From Symbiobacteriaceae bacterium (GTDB taxonomy: Bacteria; Bacillota; Sulfobacillia; Symbiobacteriales; Symbiobacteriaceae), in assembly GCA_029239785.1 (NCBI GenBank), contig JARBUG010000013.1, positions 1-61,470 of the forward strand: 61,470 nt of DNA. Direction: 5' to 3'. Below are positions 1-8,389 of this stretch, one piece after another. The notes beneath the pieces were generated by a model that was not told the DNA's origin, ran no database searches, and worked only from the letters and a program-made list of their open reading frames with translations. The position numbers and the translations under genes are program-made. How positions within the stretch are numbered: the first letter of the stretch is position 1; each line of letters starts with the position of its first letter.

Positions 1-127
1 GCAGAGCGAACATCGCCGCGAATACGGCCGCCTCGCTGCCGCCGGCGGCGCCGGCGCTGCCGGGTGCGGCGCCCGCCGTTTCCTGGGCCCTGGGCCCGGG
101 CGGTCTTGTCAGTGGATTGAGTTGCAT
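1..127 (-). CDS. fliK: N-terminus of probable flagellar hook-length control protein FliK (partial)
   Basis: The gene runs off the left edge of the window. An ATG at 127 opens a frame with an Ala/Gly/Pro-rich start (MQLNPLTRPPG...) and no stop to base 1. A purine-rich GGGCGGGGAA stretch precedes it as a ribosome site. In Bacillus-type clusters the gene after fliJ and ylxF is fliK, whose N-terminal half is low-complexity, so the assignment rests on position and composition rather than on a conserved domain. It starts 30 bp after the stop of the MotE/YlxF-like gene and is probably in the same operon. Confidence 0.55.
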   Translation of the reverse strand, partial: MQLNPLTRPPGPRAQETAGAAPGSAGAAGGSEAAVFAAMFAL

Positions 128-156
128 AAAGTTCCCCGCCCTTTCAGAGGCTCTGT

Positions 157-693
157 CTACTTGTTGCTGTTACCGGGGCGCATGAGCTCTGCGGTCAGGG
201 CCGAAGCCTGTTCCGATTCCATGTACGCCAAAATGGCGGCCGCCTGATCGTGGTCCAACTGGCGCAGAATCTCCACAGCCAGGTCGGTATCCAGCGCCTC
301 CATCATGGGGCCGGCTCGGAAAGGGGGCATGGCGGCGTACACTTGGGCCGCCCGCTTGACCGCGTTCGCCTGCCCTTCCTGGGCCTGCAGGGCCATGGAG
401 AGCGCCGCCATCGTCTCCTCTTGTTCCTTGAGCCGGGTCTCGCGAGCCTCGAGCTCTGCCTCTTTTGCGGCCAGGTTCTGACGCTGGGCGTCGCCGGCCT
501 GTTCCGCCTGGACCTGTTCCGCCTGGGCCTGGGCCGCCGGCGCCTCGCCGGCCTCCGCCCGGGGCACATTCAGCACCTTACTCAGCCCGGGAATCACACC
601 GTAAGCCGCAGCTGTCGCTGTTGCCATGACAAGGCTGGCTCCCACTACCCACGTGCTCATGCTGGCAACGGGGCGCCTGGTCTGCGTCGTCAT
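157..693 (-). CDS. MotE/YlxF-like flagellar protein with MgtE-N-like domain
   Basis: 178 aa. Residues about 13-33 form a single N-terminal membrane anchor. A Gln/Glu/Ala coiled coil (about 50-110) follows, then a small helical C-terminal domain (about 118-170: YAAMPPFRAGPMMEAL, ILRQLDHDQAAAILAYME) of the MgtE_N/FliG-middle type. In B. subtilis the gene between fliJ and fliK is ylxF, and this architecture matches YlxF/MotE, proposed to assist motor assembly. Its ATG overlaps the fliJ stop (ATGA), indicating translational coupling. Confidence 0.75.
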   Translation of the reverse strand: MTTQTRRPVASMSTWVVGASLVMATATAAAYGVIPGLSKVLNVPRAEAGEAPAAQAQAEQVQAEQAGDAQRQNLAAKEAELEARETRLKEQEETMAALSMALQAQEGQANAVKRAAQVYAAMPPFRAGPMMEALDTDLAVEILRQLDHDQAAAILAYMESEQASALTAELMRPGNSNK

Positions 694-1148
694 GCCAGAT
701 CACCTTTCTTTCGCGTCAGGCGCATGGACTGCGCCAGTTCATCGGTCAGCACTTGCTCCTCCTGGAGCGCCAGGTACAGATACGCCTCGCGCTGGCGCTG
801 CTCCAGCTGGTTCAGCGACTCCTCCCGCTGCTTCGCCGCGTTCAGGGTGAGGCGGCGTTCCGCCTCAAGCTCACGTGCCAAGCGCAGCGCCTCGATTGCC
901 GCCAACTCGGCCAGCCGGAAATCGTCAAGCCGCCTGCTGGTGACACTCCATTCCCATGCGGCCATGCCCCTGGCGCGCCGTACGGCGAGGTCGCCGTTAA
1001 ACTCGGCCCGCTCCGCCCGCACCTGGTCCAGCGCCCGGGCCGCGTCGCCCGACGCCCGCTGAGCCTCAGCCAGCGCCTGCTGCGCCCGCAGCGCCTCACG
1101 TGCCCGCAAAGCCTGCACCTTGACGAGCAAAAACTTGAAAGGCTTCGT
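690..1148 (-). CDS. fliJ: Flagellar export protein FliJ, apparent ACG start
   Basis: A coiled-coil, Arg/Ala/Glu/Gln-rich protein following fliI, as expected for the export-ATPase stalk FliJ. The only standard starts lie after the conserved opening: the frame reads KPFKFLLVKVQALRAREAL, matching the FxFxxxxLLxL start of FliJ proteins, but the codon before KPFKF is ACG (1148-1146) and the next codon upstream but one is the fliI TAG. A GGAGG overlapping the fliI stop sits 8 nt before the ACG, whereas the first TTG (1130) is about 26 nt from it. I therefore place the start at ACG (152 aa); a sequencing error or a TTG start (146 aa) are the alternatives. Confidence 0.8.
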   Translation of the reverse strand, partial: TKPFKFLLVKVQALRAREALRAQQALAEAQRASGDAARALDQVRAERAEFNGDLAVRRARGMAAWEWSVTSRRLDDFRLAELAAIEALRLARELEAERRLTLNAAKQREESLNQLEQRQREAYLYLALQEEQVLTDELAQSMRLTRKKGDLA

Positions 1149-1151
1149 GGA

Positions 1152-2465
1152 CTACACCTCCCCGCAGAGCGCCGCCAGAGCGGTGCGGGCCTCATCAAAA
1201 CCGGTCACCTCATCGACCCGCTGGCCCAGATACCGCTTGATCGCCGGCATCTTCTGCACGGCCTCATCGATCAGGGCGTTGCTCCCGGGCAGGTAGGCGC
1301 CAATGTTGATCAGATCCTCGGCTTCCATGTAAGTTGCCAGGAGCTGGCGAAACCGGCGGGCCATGACCTGGTGCTCCCTGGTGGTCACCTCGGGCATCAC
1401 ACGGCTGACACTGGCCAGCACATCGACCGCCGGAAATTGACCCGCGTGCGCCAGCTTCCGTGACAGGACCACGTGACCGTCCAGAATGCCGCGTACGGTG
1501 TCGGCCACCGGTTCGTTCATGTCGTCGCCGTCCACCAGCACGGTATAGATGCCGGTGATGCTGCCGCACTCGCCCATGCCGGAGCGCTCCAGCACCTTGG
1601 GCAGCAAGGTGAAGACAGACGGGGTATAGCCCCGGGTGGCGGGCGGCTCGCCCACGGAGAGGCCCACTTCCCGCTGGCCCTGGGCCAGGCGGGTCACAGA
1701 GTCCATCATCAGAACCACATCTTTGCCGTCGTCACGGAAGGCTTCGGCAATAGCGGTGGCGGCCAGGGCCGCCCGAATCCGCACCAGGGCCGGCTGCTCG
1801 GAGGTTGCCACCACCACCACCGATCGCCTCAGCCCTTCTTCGCCCAAATCTCGCTCGATGAACTCCCGCACTTCACGGCCGCGTTCGCCGATGAGGGCGA
1901 TCACGTTGCAGTCGGCCGAGGCCGAGCGGGCGACCATGCCCAGCAGCGTCGACTTACCAACGCCCGAGCCGGCAAAAATGCCGATGCGCTGCCCCCGGCC
2001 CACTGTGAGCAGTCCATCCAGACTGCGCACGCCCAGGCCGAGGGGCGCATGAATCCGCTGCCGTGACAGCGGAGCGGGGGGCAGGCCGGTCACGGGCCGC
2101 ATGCGGTCGGTGGGCACGGGGCCTTTGCCGTCCATGGGATGGCCGAGGCCATCGATCACCCGGCCGAGGAGGCCCGGGCCGGCGGGCACGGAGAGCGCCC
2201 CGCCCGTGCCCACCACCTGCCAGCCCGGGCGCAGCCCTTCGGTTTCGCCCAACGGCATGAGCAGCAGCTTATCTTCCCGGAACCCGACCACCTCGGCCGG
2301 CACCTCGAAGCCATCGCCTCGGAGGTAGCAGAGTTCGTTCATGGTGGCCTGGGGCCCCGCCGCTTCGATCAGCAGGCCGGTCGCCCCGGTGACCCGGCCG
2401 ACCACCGGGATTAGCTCGGCATCACACAGGGCCGTGCGGAGGCTGGACCAGGAGAGCAGCCCCAT
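1152..2465 (-). CDS. fliI: Flagellum-specific ATPase FliI
   Basis: 437 aa, usual length for the F1-beta-like ATPase that energises the flagellar type III export gate. Walker A GSGVGKST lies near residues 165-173, Walker B near VVLMMDSVTR, and the family signature PPATRGYTPSVF is present. The N-terminal beta-barrel and C-terminal helical domain are complete. It follows fliH by 3 nt and its 3' end carries the GGAGG site used by fliJ. Works at the cytoplasmic face of the basal body with FliH and FliJ. Confidence 0.97.
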   Translation of the reverse strand: MGLLSWSSLRTALCDAELIPVVGRVTGATGLLIEAAGPQATMNELCYLRGDGFEVPAEVVGFREDKLLLMPLGETEGLRPGWQVVGTGGALSVPAGPGLLGRVIDGLGHPMDGKGPVPTDRMRPVTGLPPAPLSRQRIHAPLGLGVRSLDGLLTVGRGQRIGIFAGSGVGKSTLLGMVARSASADCNVIALIGERGREVREFIERDLGEEGLRRSVVVVATSEQPALVRIRAALAATAIAEAFRDDGKDVVLMMDSVTRLAQGQREVGLSVGEPPATRGYTPSVFTLLPKVLERSGMGECGSITGIYTVLVDGDDMNEPVADTVRGILDGHVVLSRKLAHAGQFPAVDVLASVSRVMPEVTTREHQVMARRFRQLLATYMEAEDLINIGAYLPGSNALIDEAVQKMPAIKRYLGQRVDEVTGFDEARTALAALCGEV

Positions 2466-2468
2466 GGC

Positions 2469-3311
2469 TCAGTCGCCTCCCATGGCGGCGCCCAGCGCCG
2501 TGCGCAGGTGGGCGGCCTGGCTCTCCAGCGTCGCATCGATCTGGCCCTGCGAACTGGCGATCAGGTAGCTGCCTGAGACCAGCCCAGAATCAGGCTGCAG
2601 CTTGAGCGCACCTGCGCCCAACTCCCGCTCCAGCGTGGAGCGCTGTGCCACCAGCAGCGGCAGGTCCTGGGGGCTGACCCGCACGGTGCAGTTGGACTCC
2701 TTGAGCCGGCGCAGCCCGGCGGCCACCATGGCCACAATCGCTGCCGGCTGCACAGCCAGGTGACCGTGCACCAGCCGCATGGCCGCTGCCACGGCCAGGT
2801 CGACCAGCGCCTCTTTCGCCTCATCCAGCGAGCGCTGCTGCTCCTCCCGGGCGCCGGCCACCAGGGCGGCCGCTTCGTCCTGGGCCCGGGCCCGGGCCGC
2901 GTGCACGTACACCTCAGCTTCGGCCCGAACGGCCCGTGCCTCCGCCTCGGCGGCCTGCCGAATCGCCTCGGCCTGGGCCCGGGCCTGCGCCACCTCGGCC
3001 AGCGCCCGCTGCCGCTCGGCTTCCAGCTCCGCTCCGGCGGCGGCCAGCCCTTCGCTGCGGCCCGCCTCGAAGCCGTCATGGCGGGCCTGGGCGACCGCGG
3101 CTTCGGCCTCGGCGGCGGCCTGCGAAAGAATCTCCGCCGCCTCCAAACGGGCCTGGCTGAGCACCTCGTGGGCGGTCTCCCGTTTGGGGGCGGACGGCGC
3201 CGGCGCCGCAACCTCCGCCGCAGGCACCGCCGCAGCAGGGGCGAGGGGCTGCCACACCGGTCGCTGCACCGCCATGCCAGCGGGCGTCTGCCCGGCCCTA
3301 AATATACTCAT
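2469..3311 (-). CDS. fliH: Flagellar assembly protein FliH
   Basis: 280 aa. Ala/Glu/Arg-rich coiled coil (about 45-150) followed by the FliH/V-ATPase-E-like domain (about 150-275) ending in a typical VRVSPQDLP...DSGLVSGSYLI... segment. FliH is the peripheral stalk and negative regulator of FliI. The ATG lies inside the last codons of fliG (14-bp overlap) behind a GGGGGGTG site, so the two are coupled. Confidence 0.92.
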   Translation of the reverse strand: MSIFRAGQTPAGMAVQRPVWQPLAPAAAVPAAEVAAPAPSAPKRETAHEVLSQARLEAAEILSQAAAEAEAAVAQARHDGFEAGRSEGLAAAGAELEAERQRALAEVAQARAQAEAIRQAAEAEARAVRAEAEVYVHAARARAQDEAAALVAGAREEQQRSLDEAKEALVDLAVAAAMRLVHGHLAVQPAAIVAMVAAGLRRLKESNCTVRVSPQDLPLLVAQRSTLERELGAGALKLQPDSGLVSGSYLIASSQGQIDATLESQAAHLRTALGAAMGGD

Positions 3312-4311
3312 CTGCGTTCACCCCCCGCGAAATCTGGATCTCGCCCTTCTCTTCCAGCGTCCGGATCACACCCACGATCTTGGTCTGGGCCTCTTCCACA
3401 TCGCGAATGCGGACCGGCCCGAGGTACTCCACCGATTCCTTGAGCGCCTCGGCGGCACGGGTAGAGAGGTTGCTGGAGATCTTCCGCCAGACCTCGTCCT
3501 TACAACCCTTCATGGCCAGCGGCAGATCCTTGTTCATATCCACCTCACGCAGAATCCGCTGGACCGCCCGGTTATCAAGCTTGACGATGTCGTCGAAGAG
3601 GAACATGCGCTGGGCAATCTCGTTGGCCAGCTCCGGGTCGAACAGGTTGAGGTTCTCCATGATATTGCGTTCCGTGGTCCGGTCCACGTTGTTCAGCACA
3701 TCGACTGCCCAGCTCAGACCGCCCACAACGGCCGAACTCTCCTGGGCCACCAGGGCCGAAAGCTTGCGCTCCAGCACCCGTTCGACCTCCCGCAGCATCT
3801 CCGGCGAGGTGCGCTCCAGGGCGCTGACCCGCCGCACCACGTCGGCCTGCCGCTCGGGGGGCAGTGCGGCCATCACCACCGCCGCCTGGTCGGCAGACAG
3901 GTGAGCCATGACCACCGCAATGGTCTGCGGGTGTTCGTTCTGCAGGAAGCCGGCCAACTGACCCGGATCGGTCTGCCGAATCGAATCGAACGGCCGGCGC
4001 CGCAAGCTGGAGGTGAGGCGCTGGAGAATATCCTTGGCACGGTCGGTGCCCAGCGCCTTCTCCAGCAACTCCCGGGCGTAGTCGATGCCGCCGGCCCGAA
4101 TATACCGTTCGGCCATGGCCATTTCGACAAATTCCTTCATGACCGCCTCACCCACGTCAGTCGGCACCTTCCGTGCCTGGGCGATCTCCACGGTCAGAAT
4201 CTCAATCTCCTGATCGGAGAGATGCTTAAGGATTTTGGCGGAGTAGTCGGCGCCGACCTGAATACAGAACAGCGCCGCCTTTTGCCGGCCGCTCAGCGTT
4301 TGTGCGATCAT
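3298..4311 (-). CDS. fliG: Flagellar motor switch protein FliG
   Basis: 337 aa, full length. The N-terminal domain that joins FliF, the middle domain with the EHPQT motif (NEHPQTIAVVMAHL, about 128) and the C-terminal torque domain (MFLFDDIVKLDNRAVQRIL, about 235-255) are all present. Charged torque residues of the C-terminal helix are retained. FliG couples the MS ring to stator force and to FliM. Lies between fliF and fliH in the canonical order. Confidence 0.97.
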   Translation of the reverse strand: MIAQTLSGRQKAALFCIQVGADYSAKILKHLSDQEIEILTVEIAQARKVPTDVGEAVMKEFVEMAMAERYIRAGGIDYARELLEKALGTDRAKDILQRLTSSLRRRPFDSIRQTDPGQLAGFLQNEHPQTIAVVMAHLSADQAAVVMAALPPERQADVVRRVSALERTSPEMLREVERVLERKLSALVAQESSAVVGGLSWAVDVLNNVDRTTERNIMENLNLFDPELANEIAQRMFLFDDIVKLDNRAVQRILREVDMNKDLPLAMKGCKDEVWRKISSNLSTRAAEALKESVEYLGPVRIRDVEEAQTKIVGVIRTLEEKGEIQISRGVNADEYI

Positions 4312-4314
4312 CGG

Positions 4315-5970
4315 TTACACCCCTCCCTTCAGCCACTGCTTGAGGATGGCCGCGCTCGCTTCCGGACTGTTATCGATCAGTTCCTCGGCGTGCCCCATCA
4401 GTTCGGAATCGACCGCCTGGCCATCGACGACCAACTGAGGCCGGGGTCTGGACTTAATGGCGATGTTCAGCTGCTCAATCGCCGCAGAGCCCGGCTGTTC
4501 GGCCGGCAGGCCCGCAGCCTGGGCGGCCCATGGCGCCGGTGCTGCCGCAGGGGCCGGCTCAAGGCCAAGCGCCACGTCAAGCGTGGTGCCAACGGGCGCC
4601 TCTTCCCGGAAGTCGGGCAGGGTCTCCTCCATCTCCTCGGTGCGGCGGCGCCGCCGGGTCATGATCAGGCCGACCAGGAGCAGCGCTCCTGCCACGCCCC
4701 CGCCGACCCATAGGAACGACGTGTTGAACTCGGCGGCTGCACTCTCCCCGGACGGCGTGGTGGTCTCCTGCTTGTTGAAGCTCAGGGCCGCCACGCTGAT
4801 TTCATAGCCGCTGGCGCCCGTCGCTCCCGACACCGTCTCTTGAATCTGCTTGATCTGACCGGCCGTCAGGTCGGGGCGGTTGATCACGATGCCCACGGAA
4901 ATGCGCTTCACGCCGCCCGGGGCGACCACGGTCACCGCCTTTTCCTGGCTCACTTCATTGACCGTCACCGTGGTGGTCTTCCAGGCATCGCCGCCGGTGG
5001 TGCTTCCGCTCTGCCCCGTATAGGTGGGTGCAGTGCCCGCATCGCCCCCGGTCACCGCACCGGTGCCGGTCGTAACGCCGCCCTGAATGATCTCCTTGGT
5101 CACTTCGGTCGTTTTGGGCGTTGCGCCACCCACCGTCTGCTTCTCAATTTTGCTGCTCTCGGTGTTCAGCTCCAGGTTGACCCGGGCGATTACGTTACCC
5201 GCACCGAAAATGGGCTCCAGCAGGGTCTGCACCCGATGCTCCACATCTCGCTGCAGCGTCATCTGCCGTTGCAGCAAGTCCGCATCGCCGAGCCCGTCGA
5301 CCTCGGAACCGCTGGAGAGCAGGCGGCCCGATTGGTCGACCACGCTCACGTTCTCCTGTGACAGCCCCTCGACCGAACCGGCGATAAAGTTGATGACACC
5401 CGCTACCTGCTCCGCCGAGAGCTTGCGCCCCGGGCGTACCTGGAGCATGACCGACGCCGTCACCGGCTTCTGCTCACGCACAAAGACCGACTGCTCCGGA
5501 ATCGCCAGCTTCACGTTGGCGTATTCCACTTCAGAAATGCGGACCAGCGCCCGCTCCAACTCGCCCTGCTGGGCTCGTAAGTAGTTCACCCTGCGTTCAA
5601 AGTCGGTCGCACCGAACTTGGGTTCATCAAACAGCTCCATGCCAACCGAGCCGCCCTGCGGCAGGCCCGACTGCGCCAGTGCCAACTTCGCTGTATAGGC
5701 CTCTTCTTTAGGGACTGTAATTGTGTAACCGTCACCTGTCGGGCGGTAGGACACCTTCAATTCTTGTAAGCGGGCCACAATCGCAGCAGCGTCCTTCGGG
5801 TCGACCTGGCTGACCAGCACCACCCACTCCGGGCGATTGAGGTATATCCCGGCCCCTGTAGCGAGAAGGAGTGACGCCACCAGGCCGGCAGCCAACCAGC
5901 GCTGTGCTGATCTCATGCGGCCCCATGCGGTTTTCAAGCGTCCGACGCCCTCGGAAGCCCTGTTAATCAA
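4315..5970 (-). CDS. fliF: Flagellar MS-ring protein FliF
   Basis: 551 aa. TM1 (about 27-46), periplasmic-side ring-building YscJ/FliF domains (about 50-330), a Gly/Thr-rich linker (about 300-330), TM2 (about 425-444, followed by RRRRR), and a C-terminal cytoplasmic tail that binds FliG. The start is TTG at 5970, preceded by GGGGGGAG at 5 nt. 45 nt downstream of fliE. Confidence 0.96.
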   Translation of the reverse strand: MINRASEGVGRLKTAWGRMRSAQRWLAAGLVASLLLATGAGIYLNRPEWVVLVSQVDPKDAAAIVARLQELKVSYRPTGDGYTITVPKEEAYTAKLALAQSGLPQGGSVGMELFDEPKFGATDFERRVNYLRAQQGELERALVRISEVEYANVKLAIPEQSVFVREQKPVTASVMLQVRPGRKLSAEQVAGVINFIAGSVEGLSQENVSVVDQSGRLLSSGSEVDGLGDADLLQRQMTLQRDVEHRVQTLLEPIFGAGNVIARVNLELNTESSKIEKQTVGGATPKTTEVTKEIIQGGVTTGTGAVTGGDAGTAPTYTGQSGSTTGGDAWKTTTVTVNEVSQEKAVTVVAPGGVKRISVGIVINRPDLTAGQIKQIQETVSGATGASGYEISVAALSFNKQETTTPSGESAAAEFNTSFLWVGGGVAGALLLVGLIMTRRRRRTEEMEETLPDFREEAPVGTTLDVALGLEPAPAAAPAPWAAQAAGLPAEQPGSAAIEQLNIAIKSRPRPQLVVDGQAVDSELMGHAEELIDNSPEASAAILKQWLKGGV

Positions 5971-6015
5971 CCCGTCTCCCCCCGGTATCGGGCGCTGGCA
6001 CCAGCCGGCGCCCTA

Positions 6016-6321
6016 TTAGAGCGGCATGCGCATAATCTCCTGATACGCTTCAAGCATCTTATTACGGACCTGAAGTGCCAGGCCCAGGCTCAGGTTCGCC
6101 CGCTCCGAGGCGATCATCACCTCGGACAGATCCTTGGCTTCACCGGTCACCAGGCGGGCCGCAGCATCTGCCGCGCCTTTCTGGTCCTGCTCCACCCGGG
6201 CCACCGCCTGTTTCAGCACCTGCCCGAAATCTGGGCCGGCGGGGGCCGCCGGTTCTGCGATCTTTTCAATGCGGACCGGCTGGTCCAGCCCCAGCAGCGC
6301 ACTCAACCGTGCAATATCCAT
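6016..6321 (-). CDS. fliE: Flagellar hook-basal body protein FliE
   Basis: 101 aa, typical length. The C-terminal half carries the FliE signature (DLSEVMIASERANLSLGLALQVRNKMLEAYQEIMRMPL). FliE forms the junction between the MS ring and the proximal rod and is one of the first exported substrates. The ATG follows GGGGGTGTGAG. Sits between flgC and fliF. Confidence 0.95.
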   Translation of the reverse strand: MDIARLSALLGLDQPVRIEKIAEPAAPAGPDFGQVLKQAVARVEQDQKGAADAAARLVTGEAKDLSEVMIASERANLSLGLALQVRNKMLEAYQEIMRMPL

Positions 6322-6336
6322 CTGTTCTCACACCCC

Positions 6337-6780
6337 CTAACGCCCGATTTCCAGCGCCCGCTGTGCCATCGCCTTGCCAGCGTTGAAGGCCGTAACGTTC
6401 GCTTCGTAAAGGCGGGTGGCCAGCATCATGTCGGTAATCTCCTGCAGCAGGTTGATATTCGGGAGCCGCACGTTGCCGTCGGCATCGGCGTCTGGATGGG
6501 TGGGATCATATTTGATTTGAAAGGGTGCCGTATCTTCGTTGATCGCCGTAATCTGCACGCCGGCCCCCGCCCGGGGCGCCGCCTTATCCGTTTCGCGGGC
6601 CAGGGCTGAATCGAAGCTGGCGGTTCGCTCGGCCTGCACCACGTACCGGCGCCGGTACGGGTTCCCGTCAGCCCCACGGGTCGTGTTCATGTTCGCAATG
6701 TTGTTGGCCACCACGTCCATATGAAGCCGCCCGGCGGTCAGCGCCGAGGCGCTGGCCTGCATGCCGGAGAAGATCGTCAT
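6337..6780 (-). CDS. flgC: Flagellar proximal rod protein FlgC
   Basis: 147 aa. N-terminal rod motif VVANNIANMNTTRG and C-terminal helix NLLQEITDMMLATRLYEANVTAFN, both diagnostic for FlgC. Follows flgB by 3 nt. Exported rod subunit assembled above FlgB. Confidence 0.97.
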   Translation of the reverse strand: MTIFSGMQASASALTAGRLHMDVVANNIANMNTTRGADGNPYRRRYVVQAERTASFDSALARETDKAAPRAGAGVQITAINEDTAPFQIKYDPTHPDADADGNVRLPNINLLQEITDMMLATRLYEANVTAFNAGKAMAQRALEIGR

Positions 6781-6783
6781 TCC

Positions 6784-7143
6784 TTAGCGCCTCCCATCGT
6801 GAATCACCATGCGCAGCCGGGCAAAGTGGTCAGAAAGCTGCCGGGTCAGGGCGGCATACCAGAGCTGGTTCTCAGCCAGGGCGGCCATTTCGGCTTCGAC
6901 GTCGGTGTTGTTGCCGTCGGGCCGAACGAGGGTTGTCTCCTCAGTCACCACCACCGGCCGCACGCCGTCGGGATCCTTTCCCTCCGCCAGGGCCGATGCC
7001 AGGTGTTGCTCGAACTCAACCCGGGTCCGCTTGAAGCCCGGGGTATTCATATTGGCGATGTTGTGGGCCTGCATCCGTTGCCGCAGGCCGGAAGCCTCGA
7101 TTCCTCGTTCCAGCAGTCGGGCAGTCAAATCGTTGCCGACCAT
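6784..7143 (-). CDS. flgB: Flagellar proximal rod protein FlgB
   Basis: 119 aa. HNIANMNTPGFKR motif near residue 30 and a C-terminal helix AENQLWYAALTRQLSDHFARLRMVI. First gene of the flgBC-fliEFGHIJ unit. The ATG lies 15 nt after the +1 predicted from the Sigma54 promoter at 7170-7184, and this short leader contains the GAGGTGAT ribosome site. Confidence 0.96.
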   Translation of the reverse strand: MVGNDLTARLLERGIEASGLRQRMQAHNIANMNTPGFKRTRVEFEQHLASALAEGKDPDGVRPVVVTEETTLVRPDGNNTDVEAEMAALAENQLWYAALTRQLSDHFARLRMVIHDGRR

Positions 7144-7169
7144 ACAATCACCTCACGCCGCTAATAGAA

Positions 7170-7184
7170 GCAAGGGGCGTGCCA
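7170..7184 (-). promoter_or_regulatory. Sigma54 (-24/-12) promoter for flgB operon, nested in a hairpin
   Basis: On the minus strand the sequence is TGGCACGCCCCTTGC, an exact match to TGGCAYR-N4-TTGC. The predicted +1 is near 7158. The same DNA forms a perfect 8-bp inverted repeat (AAGGGGCG...CGCCCCTT, 7172-7193) just after the stop of the upstream rod gene, so it may also act as that gene's terminator. Confidence 0.88.
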
Positions 7185-7198
7185 ACGCCCCTTGGGCC

Positions 7199-7882
7199 TT
7201 ATACTCTGCCAATATCTGATACCGCTCTGGCCAGGGTCTCATCCTGCGCCTGCAGCGCCCGCTGATTGGCCTGGAACGACCGCATCGCGATAATCATCTC
7301 CGTCATCTCCTGCGCCAGGTCGGCGTTGGAGCGCTCCAGGGCGCCGCCCTGCAGGCGGGTATCGGCGGCGGCGCCCCGCAGATCGGGCCGGCCCGCGGGC
7401 TGCCCGTCCACCATGACCACCCCGTCCCGGGTCATGGTGAGCGCTTCGGCGCCGGCACCAACCGGTGCGCCGCCCACCAGAACCACACGGCCATCGGCGG
7501 TCACCAGCCGCCCCTGCGTATCCCGGTGGAAGCTCCCGTTCCGGGTGTAGCCCAGCTGCCCGTCGGGACCCTGATAGACGAACTCGCCGGCCCCGACCAG
7601 CGCCACATCCAGCGGGCCGTCGGTCACCTCAAGGGCGCCCTGCGTAGCGTCCGATGCCACCTGGCGCAGGGCGGCGCCCTGCCCGAGCCGCCCCACCACG
7701 GGCGCCTCACCGTCGCCCCGCGGCTCCATCCGGTGCAGGAGCAGTGCGGCAAACTCGCCGCCGGCGGCCACCGACCGCTTAAAGCCCGTCGTATTTACGT
7801 TGGCCACGTTGTTACCGATCATGTCCAGCCGCTGCTGCTCCAGGGCCATGCCGCTGCGTGATGCCCCAAATCCCCTGATCAT
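7199..7882 (-). CDS. Flagellar rod/hook basal-body protein, FlgF/FlgG family
   Basis: 227 aa. Starts with the rod motif MIGNNVANVNTTGFKRS, has a central beta region (GDGEAPVVGRLGQGAALRQV...) and the C-terminal helix ALERSNADLAQEMTEMIIAMRSFQANQRALQAQDE. Shorter than E. coli FlgG (260 aa); comparable to the B. subtilis FlhO/FlhP pair, so FlgF versus FlgG is left open. Last gene of the fliM-cheX unit, ending 15 bp before the flgB promoter. Confidence 0.88.
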   Translation of the reverse strand: MIRGFGASRSGMALEQQRLDMIGNNVANVNTTGFKRSVAAGGEFAALLLHRMEPRGDGEAPVVGRLGQGAALRQVASDATQGALEVTDGPLDVALVGAGEFVYQGPDGQLGYTRNGSFHRDTQGRLVTADGRVVLVGGAPVGAGAEALTMTRDGVVMVDGQPAGRPDLRGAAADTRLQGGALERSNADLAQEMTEMIIAMRSFQANQRALQAQDETLARAVSDIGRV

Positions 7883-7903
7883 CTGCGTCCGGCCCCTCCT
7901 TCG

Positions 7904-8389
7904 CTAACACGCATCGCCCCGGGCTTCGTTTTCGCTCAGCGCCAGGTGAATCAGAATCTCGCCCACTTCCGTATGAATCGGCACCGCCACCATGGGAATG
8001 GAGACGACCGTCAGCCGCACCGCCGTGCCCCGCACGATCGCCGGGGGCGACACCCGGCACGGGTAGCCGCTCTCCTCCAGCACGCCCGAAGCCTGCCCGG
8101 TAATCAGGTTGCCGAGTTCGCCCAAAGCGCTCAGCGCCACGTCGTCGTTTAGGGGCAGTTCCTGACCGGCCATGGTCCTCACAATCCGTTTGGCCACCGC
8201 CAGGTCCATGCCGTACACCACAATCCCCTGCACCGTGCCGGTGACGCCCATGACCACGTTGACCGCATGCCGGGTCATGTCGACCTGCACAAGGTGCGGC
8301 TTGTCCAGCTCCCACCGGCTGATACCGCCCTCAGTCACCAGCACCTTCATCCCCGCAAAGACGAAGGGGTTCATAAACTCCGCTTTCAT
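7904..8389 (-). CDS. cheX: CheX-family CheY-P phosphatase
   Basis: 161 aa. The ALGELGNLITGQASG segment carries the E-x2-N catalytic pair of the CheC/CheX/FliY phosphatases, once, as in CheX. The rest follows the CheX fold, with a conserved IVVYGMD start to the first helix pair. Predicted to dephosphorylate CheY-P at or near the switch; the gene overlaps the fliM stop by ATGA, supporting a switch-linked role. CheC is the alternative but would normally have two such motifs. Confidence 0.8.
   Translation of the reverse strand: MKAEFMNPFVFAGMKVLVTEGGISRWELDKPHLVQVDMTRHAVNVVMGVTGTVQGIVVYGMDLAVAKRIVRTMAGQELPLNDDVALSALGELGNLITGQASGVLEESGYPCRVSPPAIVRGTAVRLTVVSIPMVAVPIHTEVGEILIHLALSENEARGDAC

Noticed and set aside
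2779..4713. 644-aa plus-strand open frame across fliH-fliG-fliF
   Set aside because: Antisense to well-supported flagellar genes, low-complexity composition and no ribosome site; a by-product of high GC.
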